A stretch of 64,000 bases of DNA from Perlabentimonas sp034003245 (GCA_034003245.1 JAVEYY010000006.1:1-64000), one strand, 5' to 3'; counted from the first letter of the stretch, positions 54,539 through 63,331 are shown. Numbers and translations are program-made. The notes: a model not told the origin generated them from the sequence alone.

Positions 54539-57400
54539 ATGAAAAGAAAAATTCTACTCAGAACAGCCCTACTGGCCACAACCCTGATGCTCTTTGGTAG
54601 CGTGGGGTGGGGACAAGAAACAGTTATTTATTCTACCGGTTTTGAAAATTCAGAAGGGTTCACAGCAACTACAACTTATAATAATGCAACTGTTCTTTAT
54701 TCCGGCCCCGCAGGTGAACAGTGGGGAAGATATTACGGAACACCATCAACAACTGGGCCTATTACAGATGCACAATCTATGCAAATGCGTTGGTATTCAT
54801 CAACCCCAACTAATTTAGGATATGTATTTACAGACTTCAATTTAACTAATGTAACCAAAGTAGAATTTAAGGCTCTGAATACTAGCAGTAATAATGTAAC
54901 TGTTCAATACTCTACTGATAACGGTGGTACATGGGTAGGTGACCAAACATTTACCTTGTCAACAAGCGCATCAATATATACATATAACATTAGCGCTACT
55001 GGAGAATACCCTTCAGTAAAAATTAAATTTGTATTTTCACTTCCCGGAACACCTGTAGATAAAAGTAGAGTAACAATTGATGATATTATTATTTATGGTA
55101 TACCTTCAGGAGATCCTGAACTAGTTTCAACTCCAATTGTTCTAAGTAGCTTTGGATATGGGTTTGGTGAAGGACCATCCACATCCCAAAGTTTTGCGTT
55201 AACCGGGAATAACCTCAATGGCACAGATGTAACCGTTACCGCCCCAGCCAACTTTGAGGTTTCGTTGGATGATGCCACCTTCTCAAGCAGCGTTACGCTA
55301 ACTGCATTTGACGGAACCGAAACAACGGTTTATACCCGCCTGGTAGCTGGCCTTGCGATTAACGATTACGCAGGTGATATCACCATTGCTGGTGGTGGCG
55401 ATGCGGATGGGGCTACAGTGGCCGTATCGGGTAAGGTGGTTGAGGCATTTGGTATTCCATACACCAATGAATTTATAACTCAAGAAGATATTGACATTGC
55501 CGAAATTCAAGGACTCACCATTGATAATGCGCAAAATGAAGCTGCCGGGTACCTACGTATTTTCCCAAATGGATACGTTGAAACCCCAACAATTGACTTT
55601 ACTCAGTACGATTTTATGGAAGTTAGCTTTAGTTCTACCACATATGGTGGTGCTCAAGGGCAGACTATTACCGTAAAAATATCTATTAACGATGGAATTG
55701 ACTATACTGATTTGGCCTCATATGCAATCACAAGTAGCTACGTTGCATATGATTACATTATTGACTTAACTGACACGTATAACAGTAGTACAGGAAAACT
55801 TAAGTTTGAAATGACTGCTGGTACTGCAAGCACTCGCTTTAAGAGTCTTTCCATTGAAGAGGTTACCTCTTCTACTTGGAATGGCACAGGCAACTGGAGC
55901 GATGCTAACTGGACCCCCTTTGCACCCCTAAGCTACTACGATGTAATTGTTAACAGCGGAACCCTAGCTGTTGATGCAAGCCATGAGGTAGCAACAGTTA
56001 CGGTAAACCCCGGCGCCAACCTTACCATAGAAACTGGTAATACCCTAACCGCCGATAAGGTTACCCTAAAGGCGGGAACCGATAAGACCCTGGCCAGCTT
56101 ACTTAATTTTGGTACGCTAACGGCTAGTACCGTGGAGTACCAGCGCTATATGCCCACCACGGTATTTGAGTATGTTTCCTCACCCGTGCAGAGCCAAACC
56201 GCTGCAGTTTTCGGTACCCTGGGTACCAGCTCAGCCGAGGGCAATGGCCTATTCTGGTTTAGCGAGAGCGGCAATAGCTGGGAGAATATCACCGAGGGTA
56301 CAACCCCCATCGGCCCCATGAGCGGCTACGCCTATATCCCCAACGCCAACACCACTGTAACCTTTAGCGGTACGGCTTTCTACAGCGGCTCCATGGCTAA
56401 AGCGCTAAGCGCCTCTTCCACCGGCTTTAACCTGGTGGGCAACCCCTACCCCGCAGCTATTAACTGGGATTTTGATGGGGATTGGTCAAGGGAAAATGTA
56501 ACTCCCAATATCTGGATAAACTATGCCGATGCGCCCACCGAGGCCAACTTTGCCACCTACAACAGTGTTACCGATTTGGGAACCAACTGGATTGGCAATA
56601 TTGGTGATGAGGAGGGTGTGATTCCCCCCACCCAGGCATTCTGGGTAGAGGCTTCCGCTGCCACAACGCTCACCGTGTTCCCAACAGCTCAGCAGCATAG
56701 CCCCAATCCCGTAGCTAAGAAATCGACCAGCGAGAACCCTCTGATTCGCCTGCAGGCACAGCGCAGCGGCTACAGCGATGAGATGGTGATCTTCTTCCAC
56801 AGCGAGGCTACCGAGGGGATGGATCGCTTCGATACCCGCAAGAAGCTGGGCAGCGGCGCGTACCCACAGCTCTACGCCCCCGTGGCCGATGCCATTGCCG
56901 CGGTGAACACGCTTCCCCAGTCGCTGCTCAGCGAGAGGGTGGTGGTGCCCATCACCCTGAAGTCCGATATGGCGGGCAGTATTACCATTTCGCTAACCGA
57001 GCTGAAGAACCTGGAGGAGGATATGAACATTACCCTTACCGATAAGGCCACCGGCACCCAGACCGACCTACGCACCGCAGCCTACACCGTGGAGGTAGAA
57101 GCCGGCAGCACCCTTACCAACAGGTTTGAGGTGACCGTTGAGCGCAAGAACACCACCTCGGCTCCGGCCATTGATAAGTCCACCGTGAATATCTACGCCT
57201 CGGCCAGGAATATCTACGTGGGTATGGCGCAGCAGGGCAGCCGCGTGGAGGTGTACAACGCCATCGGCGTGCAGATGCTAAGCCACACCCTGAACGGCAG
57301 CGCCGTGGAGAGCATCCCCACCAACCTGGCCAAGGGCGTGTACATTGTGGTGGTAAACGGCAGCGAGGGTAGAACCGTGAAACGGATCTTTATTAACTAG
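54539..57400 (+). CDS. Large secreted protein with T9SS sorting domain
   Basis: This 953-residue protein has a signal peptide (LFGSVGWGQ). An N-terminal beta-sandwich (about 25-190, DIIIYG at its end) is followed by a BACON/immunoglobulin-like module (about 200-300, FALTGNNLNGTDVTVTAPANFEVSLDD), a second carbohydrate-binding-like sandwich (about 305-440), a repeat-type linker (TWNGTGNWSDANWTP, about 445) and a long C-terminal region. It ends in a type-A-like T9SS sorting sequence (VYNAIGVQMLSHTLNG...KGVYIVVVNGSEGRTVKRIFI). No enzyme motif is recognised. The first and third segments are AT-rich while the rest is GC-rich. The upstream leader carries aatcatcc repeats. Confidence 0.8.
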   Translation: MKRKILLRTALLATTLMLFGSVGWGQETVIYSTGFENSEGFTATTTYNNATVLYSGPAGEQWGRYYGTPSTTGPITDAQSMQMRWYSSTPTNLGYVFTDFNLTNVTKVEFKALNTSSNNVTVQYSTDNGGTWVGDQTFTLSTSASIYTYNISATGEYPSVKIKFVFSLPGTPVDKSRVTIDDIIIYGIPSGDPELVSTPIVLSSFGYGFGEGPSTSQSFALTGNNLNGTDVTVTAPANFEVSLDDATFSSSVTLTAFDGTETTVYTRLVAGLAINDYAGDITIAGGGDADGATVAVSGKVVEAFGIPYTNEFITQEDIDIAEIQGLTIDNAQNEAAGYLRIFPNGYVETPTIDFTQYDFMEVSFSSTTYGGAQGQTITVKISINDGIDYTDLASYAITSSYVAYDYIIDLTDTYNSSTGKLKFEMTAGTASTRFKSLSIEEVTSSTWNGTGNWSDANWTPFAPLSYYDVIVNSGTLAVDASHEVATVTVNPGANLTIETGNTLTADKVTLKAGTDKTLASLLNFGTLTASTVEYQRYMPTTVFEYVSSPVQSQTAAVFGTLGTSSAEGNGLFWFSESGNSWENITEGTTPIGPMSGYAYIPNANTTVTFSGTAFYSGSMAKALSASSTGFNLVGNPYPAAINWDFDGDWSRENVTPNIWINYADAPTEANFATYNSVTDLGTNWIGNIGDEEGVIPPTQAFWVEASAATTLTVFPTAQQHSPNPVAKKSTSENPLIRLQAQRSGYSDEMVIFFHSEATEGMDRFDTRKKLGSGAYPQLYAPVADAIAAVNTLPQSLLSERVVVPITLKSDMAGSITISLTELKNLEEDMNITLTDKATGTQTDLRTAAYTVEVEAGSTLTNRFEVTVERKNTTSAPAIDKSTVNIYASARNIYVGMAQQGSRVEVYNAIGVQMLSHTLNGSAVESIPTNLAKGVYIVVVNGSEGRTVKRIFIN

Positions 57401-57406
57401 GGAATT

Positions 57407-57497
57407 GAACGCTGATGACGCAGATTTAACGGATTTACACAGATTAGAATATTAAACTTTTCCGCGAAAATCAGTATAATCAGTGTCATCTGCGTTC
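57407..57497. repeat. Palindromic gaacgctgatgac element
   Basis: gaacgctgatgacgcagatt (57407-57426) is an inverted copy of aatcagtgtcatctgcgttc (57478-57497). The same arms bracket 11955-12182. It separates the T9SS gene from the peptide gene and could act as a transcript hairpin. Confidence 0.75.
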
Positions 57498-57529
57498 CAT
57501 CAAAATCGAATAACAAAAAAACAATCAAT

Positions 57530-57703
57530 ATGAAAACAAACAACACCAAGCGCCCCTACGAGAAGCCTGCGGTAAGGCGCATACAGCTCGACAGCGAGAT
57601 CTCGCTGGTAATGCAGTCAAGCCCCAAGGGCAATCCCGGCTGGGCCAACGCCGAGGAGAGCAGCACCCCCAACCCCTTTAGGGACGAGGAGTACAGCTGC
57701 TAG
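57530..57703 (+). CDS. Small peptide, putative RiPP-type precursor (57 aa)
   Basis: The ATG at 57530 opens a 57-residue frame. The N-terminal part is basic (KTNNTKRPYEKPAVRR), the middle carries IQLDSEISLVMQSS, and the C-terminal part is hydrophilic, Pro/Gly/Ser/Asn-rich (SPKGNPGWANAEESS then TPNPFRDEEYSC) and ends in Cys. A YxxPxxxxxxLxxEISL leader followed by a small-residue tail resembles short peptides found next to PqqD-like and HprK-like genes in Bacteroidota. It has its own terminator (57730-57764) and is followed by PqqD-like, kinase-like and peptidase-exporter genes. Codon use matches neighbouring genes. No Sec signal is present, so export would need the dedicated transporter. The precursor role is inference. 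Confidence 0.7.
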   Translation: MKTNNTKRPYEKPAVRRIQLDSEISLVMQSSPKGNPGWANAEESSTPNPFRDEEYSC

Positions 57704-57729
57704 GTTTTACGGCTAGTAATGTTAAAAAA

Positions 57730-57764
57730 AGTCCGGGTGCACTCGTGTGCCCGGGCTTTTTTTT
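57730..57764 (+). terminator. Terminator after the peptide gene
   Basis: agtccgggtgca pairs with tgtgcccgggct, followed by nine T. Partial read-through into the PqqD gene is possible, giving more precursor than enzyme mRNA. Confidence 0.88.
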
Positions 57765-57769
57765 GGTGA

Positions 57770-57960
57770 CGGGTGACAAAGGGTGATCTCGTCATCCAGC
57801 CAAAAAGCGGCTGTCTTACGAGACAGGCGGGTGACGGGAAGTGACGAGTGACAGAGAGTGACTTGTCACTCTAGTCACTCGTCTCTCTAGTCACCTGTCA
57901 CTCTTGTAACTTTAAACTCTATGAACTTTAGTCACTTTAAAAACTCTATAAACTTTACCC
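57770..57960. repeat. GTGAC/GTCAC-rich inverted repeat region
   Basis: gtgacgggaagtgacgagtgacagagagtgac is mirrored by gtcactctagtcactcgtctctctagtcac around a 2-4-nt centre near 57863. Related words lie at 53354 and 61670-61730. No CDS is seen. Confidence 0.7.
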
Positions 57961-57989
57961 CCCAACATTCCCCATACATAAATTTTTAC

Positions 57990-57997
57990 TACTTTTG
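57990..57997 (+). promoter_or_regulatory. Putative -7 element of the PqqD-kinase operon
   Basis: TACTTTTG fits TAnnTTTG and lies 36 nt before the PqqD ATG. The -33 element is not convincing. Confidence 0.45.
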
Positions 57998-58033
57998 GTA
58001 TCCCAATTTCGGAGGAATATAAATACAATACAG

Positions 58034-58309
58034 ATGACCCTTAAGGAGATTTTCAAGCTAAAGCCCCGCTTTGTGACCCGACAGGTGGGCAACGAGTTGG
58101 TGCTGGTGCCCATAGAGACCAATGTGGCCAACATGAACGAGCTTTTCACCATGAACAGCACCGCCAGCCTGATATGGAATAGTATTAACGACAGCAATAC
58201 CGAGGAGGATATCGTAAACCTGCTGGTTAAGGAGTTTGATATCGACAGGGAGACTGCTTTGGTGGATCTTACAAGTTTTACCGAGAGCATTGGTAAAGTA
58301 ATGCGATAG
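58034..58309 (+). CDS. PqqD-family (RiPP recognition element-like) protein
   Basis: This 91-residue protein matches the PqqD fold: LKPRFVTRQVGNELVLVPIE, then NMNELFTMNSTASLIWNSINDSNTEEDIVNLLVKEFDID and a C-terminal helix. PqqD-type domains bind leader peptides and present them to modifying enzymes in RiPP pathways (PQQ, lasso, sactipeptides). The ATG at 58034 (MTLKEIFKLKP) is chosen over an in-frame TTG upstream. With the peptide gene 330 nt upstream and the kinase-like gene 45 nt downstream, leader binding is the likely job. Confidence 0.85.
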   Translation: MTLKEIFKLKPRFVTRQVGNELVLVPIETNVANMNELFTMNSTASLIWNSINDSNTEEDIVNLLVKEFDIDRETALVDLTSFTESIGKVMR

Positions 58310-58354
58310 GCTGATAAGGGGCAACTATCCACATGGGGCTACTTTCTAAGGGAG

Positions 58355-59248
58355 TTGAAATTTAATTGCAGAGAATTAGAGTTGAAATCAATAGTTATAA
58401 ATATTGCCGACTATAGGCTGCGCCTATTTCCCGTACCCGGTTACTCGCTGGAGTTGGAGGAGGGCTGGCACTCGTTTATCGATCAAAACCACAAGGATAC
58501 CGAGGATGTGGTTATACACACGCGCGTGGGCATTCCCAAAGGGCTTATGGGCTACAGCAAACCCATTTTTGAAGCTCATAACGAGCAGCAGAAATTCTAC
58601 TCGGTTTATCGGCACGGCGAGTACCTAAAGTTTATTATCTACAGTCAGGAGAATCAGAAGGAAATCCAGCAGGTGGCCATCTGCGGGGTAAACTTTAAAC
58701 GCTGGGAAATTTACTGTCAACCCACCGACGATAAACGGGTGATCCCGCTCCAGTATCCCATGGGGCCACTGCTAATGTACTACCTTACGGTAAATAGCGA
58801 AGCCATTATGATTCACGCCTCAGGGGTGAACGATCAGGAAAAGGGGCGCATTTTCACCGGATTCTCCGGTGCAGGCAAAAGCACCATATCAGGGCTATGG
58901 CACAATGCCGGAAGTTCAATTATTAACGACGACCGACTAATTATCCGCAGGCAAGCCTATGGTTTTTACATCCACAACACGCCCATGTACTACGAGGATA
59001 GCCCCAAGCGCGTGCAGCTGCATTCGGCTTACCTTATTAGCCACTCGCCCAGTAATACAATCAACAAGATAGATGGCGCCCTAGCCGTAACCCGGATTCT
59101 GGCGCACTGTATTCAGAATAATTACGATAAGAAGTATATTGCCAACCACCTTAATCTTCTTACGAACCTATGCGAGCACATTAAGGTTTACGAGCTGGGC
59201 TTTGTACCCGATGGCAGCGTGGTGGACTTTGTTAGAGAAAATGATTAA
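58355..59248 (+). CDS. HprK-like serine kinase family protein
   Basis: This protein of about 297 residues has a C-terminal HPr-kinase-like P-loop domain: the Walker A GFSGAGKST (about residues 169-177), preceded by AIMIHASGV and followed by NDDRLIIRR, the loop that follows in HprK. The N-terminal 140 residues are a beta-rich region of unknown fold. HprK homologues phosphorylate the C-terminal Ser of some lasso peptides, and related proteins occur beside PqqD in Bacteroidota. The true start is unclear: the frame opens with TTG at 58355 and the first in-frame ATG is about 70 codons later, so TTG at 58355 or 58379 is likely. Confidence 0.78.
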   Translation: MKFNCRELELKSIVINIADYRLRLFPVPGYSLELEEGWHSFIDQNHKDTEDVVIHTRVGIPKGLMGYSKPIFEAHNEQQKFYSVYRHGEYLKFIIYSQENQKEIQQVAICGVNFKRWEIYCQPTDDKRVIPLQYPMGPLLMYYLTVNSEAIMIHASGVNDQEKGRIFTGFSGAGKSTISGLWHNAGSSIINDDRLIIRRQAYGFYIHNTPMYYEDSPKRVQLHSAYLISHSPSNTINKIDGALAVTRILAHCIQNNYDKKYIANHLNLLTNLCEHIKVYELGFVPDGSVVDFVREND

Positions 59249-59409
59249 GGGCTTAGAGTTTAGAAAGTTTAAAGTTTAAAGTTTAGAGTTTAGAGTTCTG
59301 CATTTAACGTTTATCATTACAGATTAAAACTATCAGCTTTAAACCTTAAACCATCAACGAACAACGAACAACAGACAACAAATAACGGTCAACATACAAT
59401 CCCCCTTCC
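59249..59409. repeat. Microsatellite spacer
   Basis: agtttaaagttta/gagttta and aacaacgaacaac repeats fill the gap between the kinase and the transporter genes. Confidence 0.7.
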
Positions 59410-61617
59410 ATGCCCCCAACCCCACTCCAATCGGAACTACTTAACCTCAGCGGTGAGCTGCTCAACGATGGCGTTTCGCTGCGGTTCCGGATGGATGGCT
59501 ACAGCATGTACCCCACTTTTAAACCGGGAACCGTTGGGGTGGTTGAGAAATGCGATCCGCAATCGTTAAAGCGGGGCGATATTGTGGTGTTTCGCAGCAA
59601 CGCGCAGCTTATTGCCCACAGGTTGATAAGGATTAGTCAAAAAGAGGACAAAACCTATTTTATAGCCCGCGGTGACAGGAATCGATTCTATGATAAACCT
59701 TGCTCCGAAGCTGACCTTATCGGCAAAATTGTATCTTTCAGCAAAAAAGGAAAAACGATTAGCCTCAGCTCGTGGGCTTTCCGTTTAAAATCATTTCTAA
59801 TAATGGCGCTTCATCCCATGCTACAACCCCTATTCAGTCTAGCCCTTCGCATTAGGATTATATTAAGGCGAGTGACTGAAAGCGCCAGAAGTTTTAGCAG
59901 CAATCTAAAGCTAATCAGAAAGGGATCGGAAGGATTAATGCGCCTAAATATCGTTATTGCCGTTCTTCAGGGCATTCTGCCATTTGCGGTTATCGTTTGC
60001 CTCAAATGGCTAATCGACAGCCTATCAATTATTGGCTCACCCGACGAGGGAAGAACCACCGCATTTGCCTTTATACTTTCAGTTACTGCACTGGTATTTC
60101 TGCTAAATACGCTGGTTTCGGTTGTACGCACCGTTTACTTCGAGCGCCTATCTTTCTCTGTTTCGATGCATATCTACAGCCTGCTGCACGGCAAGCACGC
60201 CAACCTCGATATGCGGTACTACGAGGATTCGGCGGAGCAGGACAAGATACATCGCGCCGTGCAGGAGGCAGGCTTTCGTCCTGTTAAAATCCTAAACGAT
60301 TTGCTGCAGATTATCCGCTCGGCCATTGCGGGGGCGGTGATAATCGGGCTATTTATCAGCATAAAGTGGTACCTGGTGCTTATCCTTATCCCAGCCCTTG
60401 TACCCGGCATCCTGGTAAGGCTTAAGCACTCGGCCCGGTTGTACCGCTACAAGAAGGAGAACAGTACCCGCGAGCGCGAGGCATACTACTTTAACCGCGT
60501 GCTTACCGCGCTGCCCTTTGCCAAGGAGCTAAAGCTATTTGCCTACAGCCAATTCTTTCAGCACCGGTTTAGGGCAACCCATTCCCAGCTTTTCGATGCC
60601 AAGGATAAGCTTAACCGCACCATTATGCGGTACGATATCGCAGCGCAAACCCTGGCCGTAATCACCGTTTTTGGGCTTTTGGGATTTATCGTGCTCCTGG
60701 CCCTACAGGGTAAATCGACCCTGGGTACCGTGGCCATGGCGTTCCTGGTTTTCCAGCGCGGCTATAGTGTGCTGGGCGACTTTAGCCGATCGGCCACGCA
60801 GCTGGCCGAGGACAATATCTTTATGAACGACTTTACCGGCTTTGTGAATCTTCCAACGTTATCATCTACAACGATAGATTCATCTTTCCCCCCCACCCTG
60901 CAAAAGGGAATCACCATTGAGAATGTTACCTTTCGCTATAAGCCCGACCACAGGTACGCGCTAAACGGCATAAATATCCAAATCCCCGCAGGCAAAACGG
61001 TGGCCTTTGTGGGCAAGAACGGCTCGGGCAAAACCACCATGATCAAGCTGATCTGTGGATTTTACAACCCAAGTAGCGGCAGCATTACCTTCGATGATAT
61101 TGATTCAAGGCAGATTAACCCTGCTGATATCCGCCAGAATATAACTGCCGTGTTCCAAGATTTTGCGCTCTACAACCTGTCGGCCACCGAGAATATCGCG
61201 CTGGGCGATATCCACCGGCCCATCGACTTGGAACGGGTTCGGGAAGCAGCCCGTAGCGCTGGCATCGACTCGATTATTGAGCAGCTGCCCAACGGGTACA
61301 ACAGCCTGCTGGGCACTCAGTTTGCCGGAGGCAAGGAGCTGAGCATTGGCCAGTGGCAAAGGTTTGCCATTGCCCGGGCGTTCTACCGCGACTCGCCCAT
61401 CCTGATCTTCGACGAGCCCTCCAGCGCCCTCGATGCCGAGTCGGAGCAGCAGGTGTTGCAAAGGCTCAAGGCCCTATCGCATAGCAAAACGGTAATCATC
61501 ATCAGCCACCGCCTCTCCACCATCCAGTGGGCCGACCTTATCTACGTGTTTGATGAGGGAAAGATTATCCATTCCGGCACCTACCAGCAAATTGCTGAGC
61601 TAGGCATTTTGCAGTAG
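59410..61617 (+). CDS. S26 (SipW-type) peptidase fused to an ABC exporter
   Basis: One uninterrupted 735-residue frame joins two functions. Residues 1-115 are a signal-peptidase-like domain: Ser 32 in GYSMYPTFKPG, RGDIVVF, and His 70 in LIAHRLIRI followed by ARGDRN with Asp 89. A Ser-His pair of this kind is that of SipW/Sec11-type S26B peptidases. After a linker (115-170) come six predicted membrane helices (about 175-470) and an ATPase domain with Walker A GKNGSGKTT (about 535), LSIGQ in place of LSGGQ (about 644), Walker B ILIFDEPSSALD (about 663) and ISHR. This mirrors C39 peptidase-ABC exporters that cut leaders during export. It follows the HprK-like gene. Confidence 0.85.
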   Translation: MPPTPLQSELLNLSGELLNDGVSLRFRMDGYSMYPTFKPGTVGVVEKCDPQSLKRGDIVVFRSNAQLIAHRLIRISQKEDKTYFIARGDRNRFYDKPCSEADLIGKIVSFSKKGKTISLSSWAFRLKSFLIMALHPMLQPLFSLALRIRIILRRVTESARSFSSNLKLIRKGSEGLMRLNIVIAVLQGILPFAVIVCLKWLIDSLSIIGSPDEGRTTAFAFILSVTALVFLLNTLVSVVRTVYFERLSFSVSMHIYSLLHGKHANLDMRYYEDSAEQDKIHRAVQEAGFRPVKILNDLLQIIRSAIAGAVIIGLFISIKWYLVLILIPALVPGILVRLKHSARLYRYKKENSTREREAYYFNRVLTALPFAKELKLFAYSQFFQHRFRATHSQLFDAKDKLNRTIMRYDIAAQTLAVITVFGLLGFIVLLALQGKSTLGTVAMAFLVFQRGYSVLGDFSRSATQLAEDNIFMNDFTGFVNLPTLSSTTIDSSFPPTLQKGITIENVTFRYKPDHRYALNGINIQIPAGKTVAFVGKNGSGKTTMIKLICGFYNPSSGSITFDDIDSRQINPADIRQNITAVFQDFALYNLSATENIALGDIHRPIDLERVREAARSAGIDSIIEQLPNGYNSLLGTQFAGGKELSIGQWQRFAIARAFYRDSPILIFDEPSSALDAESEQQVLQRLKALSHSKTVIIISHRLSTIQWADLIYVFDEGKIIHSGTYQQIAELGILQ

Positions 61618-61817
61618 AATACGTTGATAGTTAAACGTTCTTTTATCCCCTTCTGTCTTCTAACTTAACTAGTGACCAAGATTGACGGGTGACATAGGGT
61701 GACTTGCACTTCGTAACGCTAGTCACTCGTCACATACAGTCCGTCTTTCCACTCTCAACCCTCAACAAAATTCGCGAAACACGCCACAAATCATCCTTTA
61801 AAAATCGCCAAAAGCGA

Positions 61818-61825
61818 TATCTTTG
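61818..61825 (+). promoter_or_regulatory. -7 element of the MFS gene
   Basis: TATCTTTG matches TAnnTTTG exactly and lies only 7 nt before the ATG at 61833, so the transcript may be leaderless or nearly so. A -33 box is not clear. Confidence 0.6.
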
Positions 61826-61832
61826 CGGCGCC

Positions 61833-63029
61833 ATGCAGAACAGTCCTCTTCACAATATTATTCGGCTATACATCATCAAGGCATCCAAGTGGTTTATGCT
61901 GATCATGCCCATTGTGGTGCTATTTTACCACGATAATGGGCTGGGCATGCAGGAGGTGTTTATCCTTCAGGCCATCTACTCGATTTCCATAGTGGCGCTC
62001 GAGATACCCTCGGGCTACTTTGCGGATGCGCTGGGGCGCAGGAATACGCTGATTATGGGCAGCATTCTCGGCTTTGCGGGATACGTTGTGTACTCATTCT
62101 CCTTCGGTTTCTGGGGATTCTTGGTGGCCGAGGTCGTTCTGGGTTTTGGGCAAAGCCTGATTTCCGGCGCCGACTCGGCTCTGCTTTACGATACGCTAAA
62201 GCAGCATAACCGCGAAAAGGAGTACATGAAACACGAGGGGCGCATGATTTCGGCGGGCAACTTTGCTGAGGCCCTGGCGGGAATTGCCGGTGGTTTGCTT
62301 GCGGCCATAAGTCTTCGATATCCATACTATTTCCAATCGGTAATTGCGTTTGCTGCCGTTCCTGCTGCCTTCACGTTGGTGGAGCCAAAAATTCATGAAG
62401 CAAATGTAAAAATCACCCTAAATAAGATTATGGGAGTGGTTCGCTTTGCCCTAATCGACAATAAACGCCTCCGATGGAATATTATCTACTCCTCGGTGGT
62501 TGGGGCATCAACGCTAACCATGGCCTGGTTTGTACAGCCCTGGTTTATCAGGGCAAACCTGTCCGTGTCATTATTTGGTGTACTATGGACACTGTTAAAC
62601 CTATCGGTTGGTCTAACAGCGCTATTTGCCTACCGATTCGAACGATTGCTGGGAGTTAGAGCCACAGTGTTAGGACTAACATTCACACTGGGTCTTGGGT
62701 TTCTGGGAGCAGCGCTATTCGAAAGCCTTTGGGGACTAATATTTCTTTTCCTCTTCTACCTGGCGCGGGGTGTTGCCACGCCTGTGCTAAAAGATTATAT
62801 AAATCGCATCACATCATCCGATGTCCGAGCCACCATCCTATCGATCCGTAACTTTGTAATCCGCATAATTTTTGCGCTATGGGGCCCTTTCTACGGCTGG
62901 TACACCGATGCCTTTAGCCTCACAGGAGCTATACTTATTGCCGGAATGGTTTTCGTTGTGCTTTCGGGCATAACCTACATCTTCTTTATTAAAACAAACT
63001 TCCCAAGGACTAAAGATTTAAACGAATAG
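61833..63029 (+). CDS. MFS transporter
   Basis: This 398-residue inner-membrane transporter has about 12 hydrophobic segments. The ATG at 61833 (MQNSPLHNIIRLYIIK) is preferred because longer frames would run through the promoter. The motif between helices 2 and 3 (IPSGYFADALGRRNTLIMGS) is the major facilitator GxxxDxxGRR signature. Substrate unknown; drug or metabolite efflux is common for this subgroup. It has its own promoter 215 nt after the peptidase-exporter, so membership in the peptide locus is uncertain. Confidence 0.88.
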   Translation: MQNSPLHNIIRLYIIKASKWFMLIMPIVVLFYHDNGLGMQEVFILQAIYSISIVALEIPSGYFADALGRRNTLIMGSILGFAGYVVYSFSFGFWGFLVAEVVLGFGQSLISGADSALLYDTLKQHNREKEYMKHEGRMISAGNFAEALAGIAGGLLAAISLRYPYYFQSVIAFAAVPAAFTLVEPKIHEANVKITLNKIMGVVRFALIDNKRLRWNIIYSSVVGASTLTMAWFVQPWFIRANLSVSLFGVLWTLLNLSVGLTALFAYRFERLLGVRATVLGLTFTLGLGFLGAALFESLWGLIFLFLFYLARGVATPVLKDYINRITSSDVRATILSIRNFVIRIIFALWGPFYGWYTDAFSLTGAILIAGMVFVVLSGITYIFFIKTNFPRTKDLNE

Positions 63030-63292
63030 TCTAAATTCAAAATTAAATCTAAAAAAGTCGGCTGCAAGTTTATCACTTAAGGCACGTTAACCTTACTATA
63101 GTCCTATGCTCTATGCCCTATCACTTCCAATCACAGGCACCTTATTGAAATTAAACTTACCTTCCCACTAAGGCTCTAAGATTCACCTCCTATTCACCTT
63201 CAGTCTTTTGTCTTCTCTCGTTTTGCTCCGCATCCTGAGTCAGGTGCCTACTGCCTTCCAACTCTCCGCTAACAGCTAAAAACCTGCAGTCA

Positions 63293-63324
63293 TTTGAAAA
63301 ATCAAATATCTTGGCCTATCTTTG
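63293..63324 (+). promoter_or_regulatory. Promoter of the TPP-riboswitch gene
   Basis: TTTG (63293-63296), a 20-nt spacer and TATCTTTG (63317-63324) match the Bacteroidota -33/-7 consensus closely. Transcription would start near 63331, right at the riboswitch. The preceding 63030-63292 holds no gene. Confidence 0.85.
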
Positions 63325-63331
63325 CAGGGTA

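Noticed and set aside
57530..58309. Lasso-peptide cluster
   Set aside because: PqqD-like and HprK-like genes fit, but no lasso cyclase (asparagine synthetase-like) or transglutaminase-like B2 protease is present, and the peptide lacks a clear core with a Gly/Cys start and ring-closing Asp/Glu.
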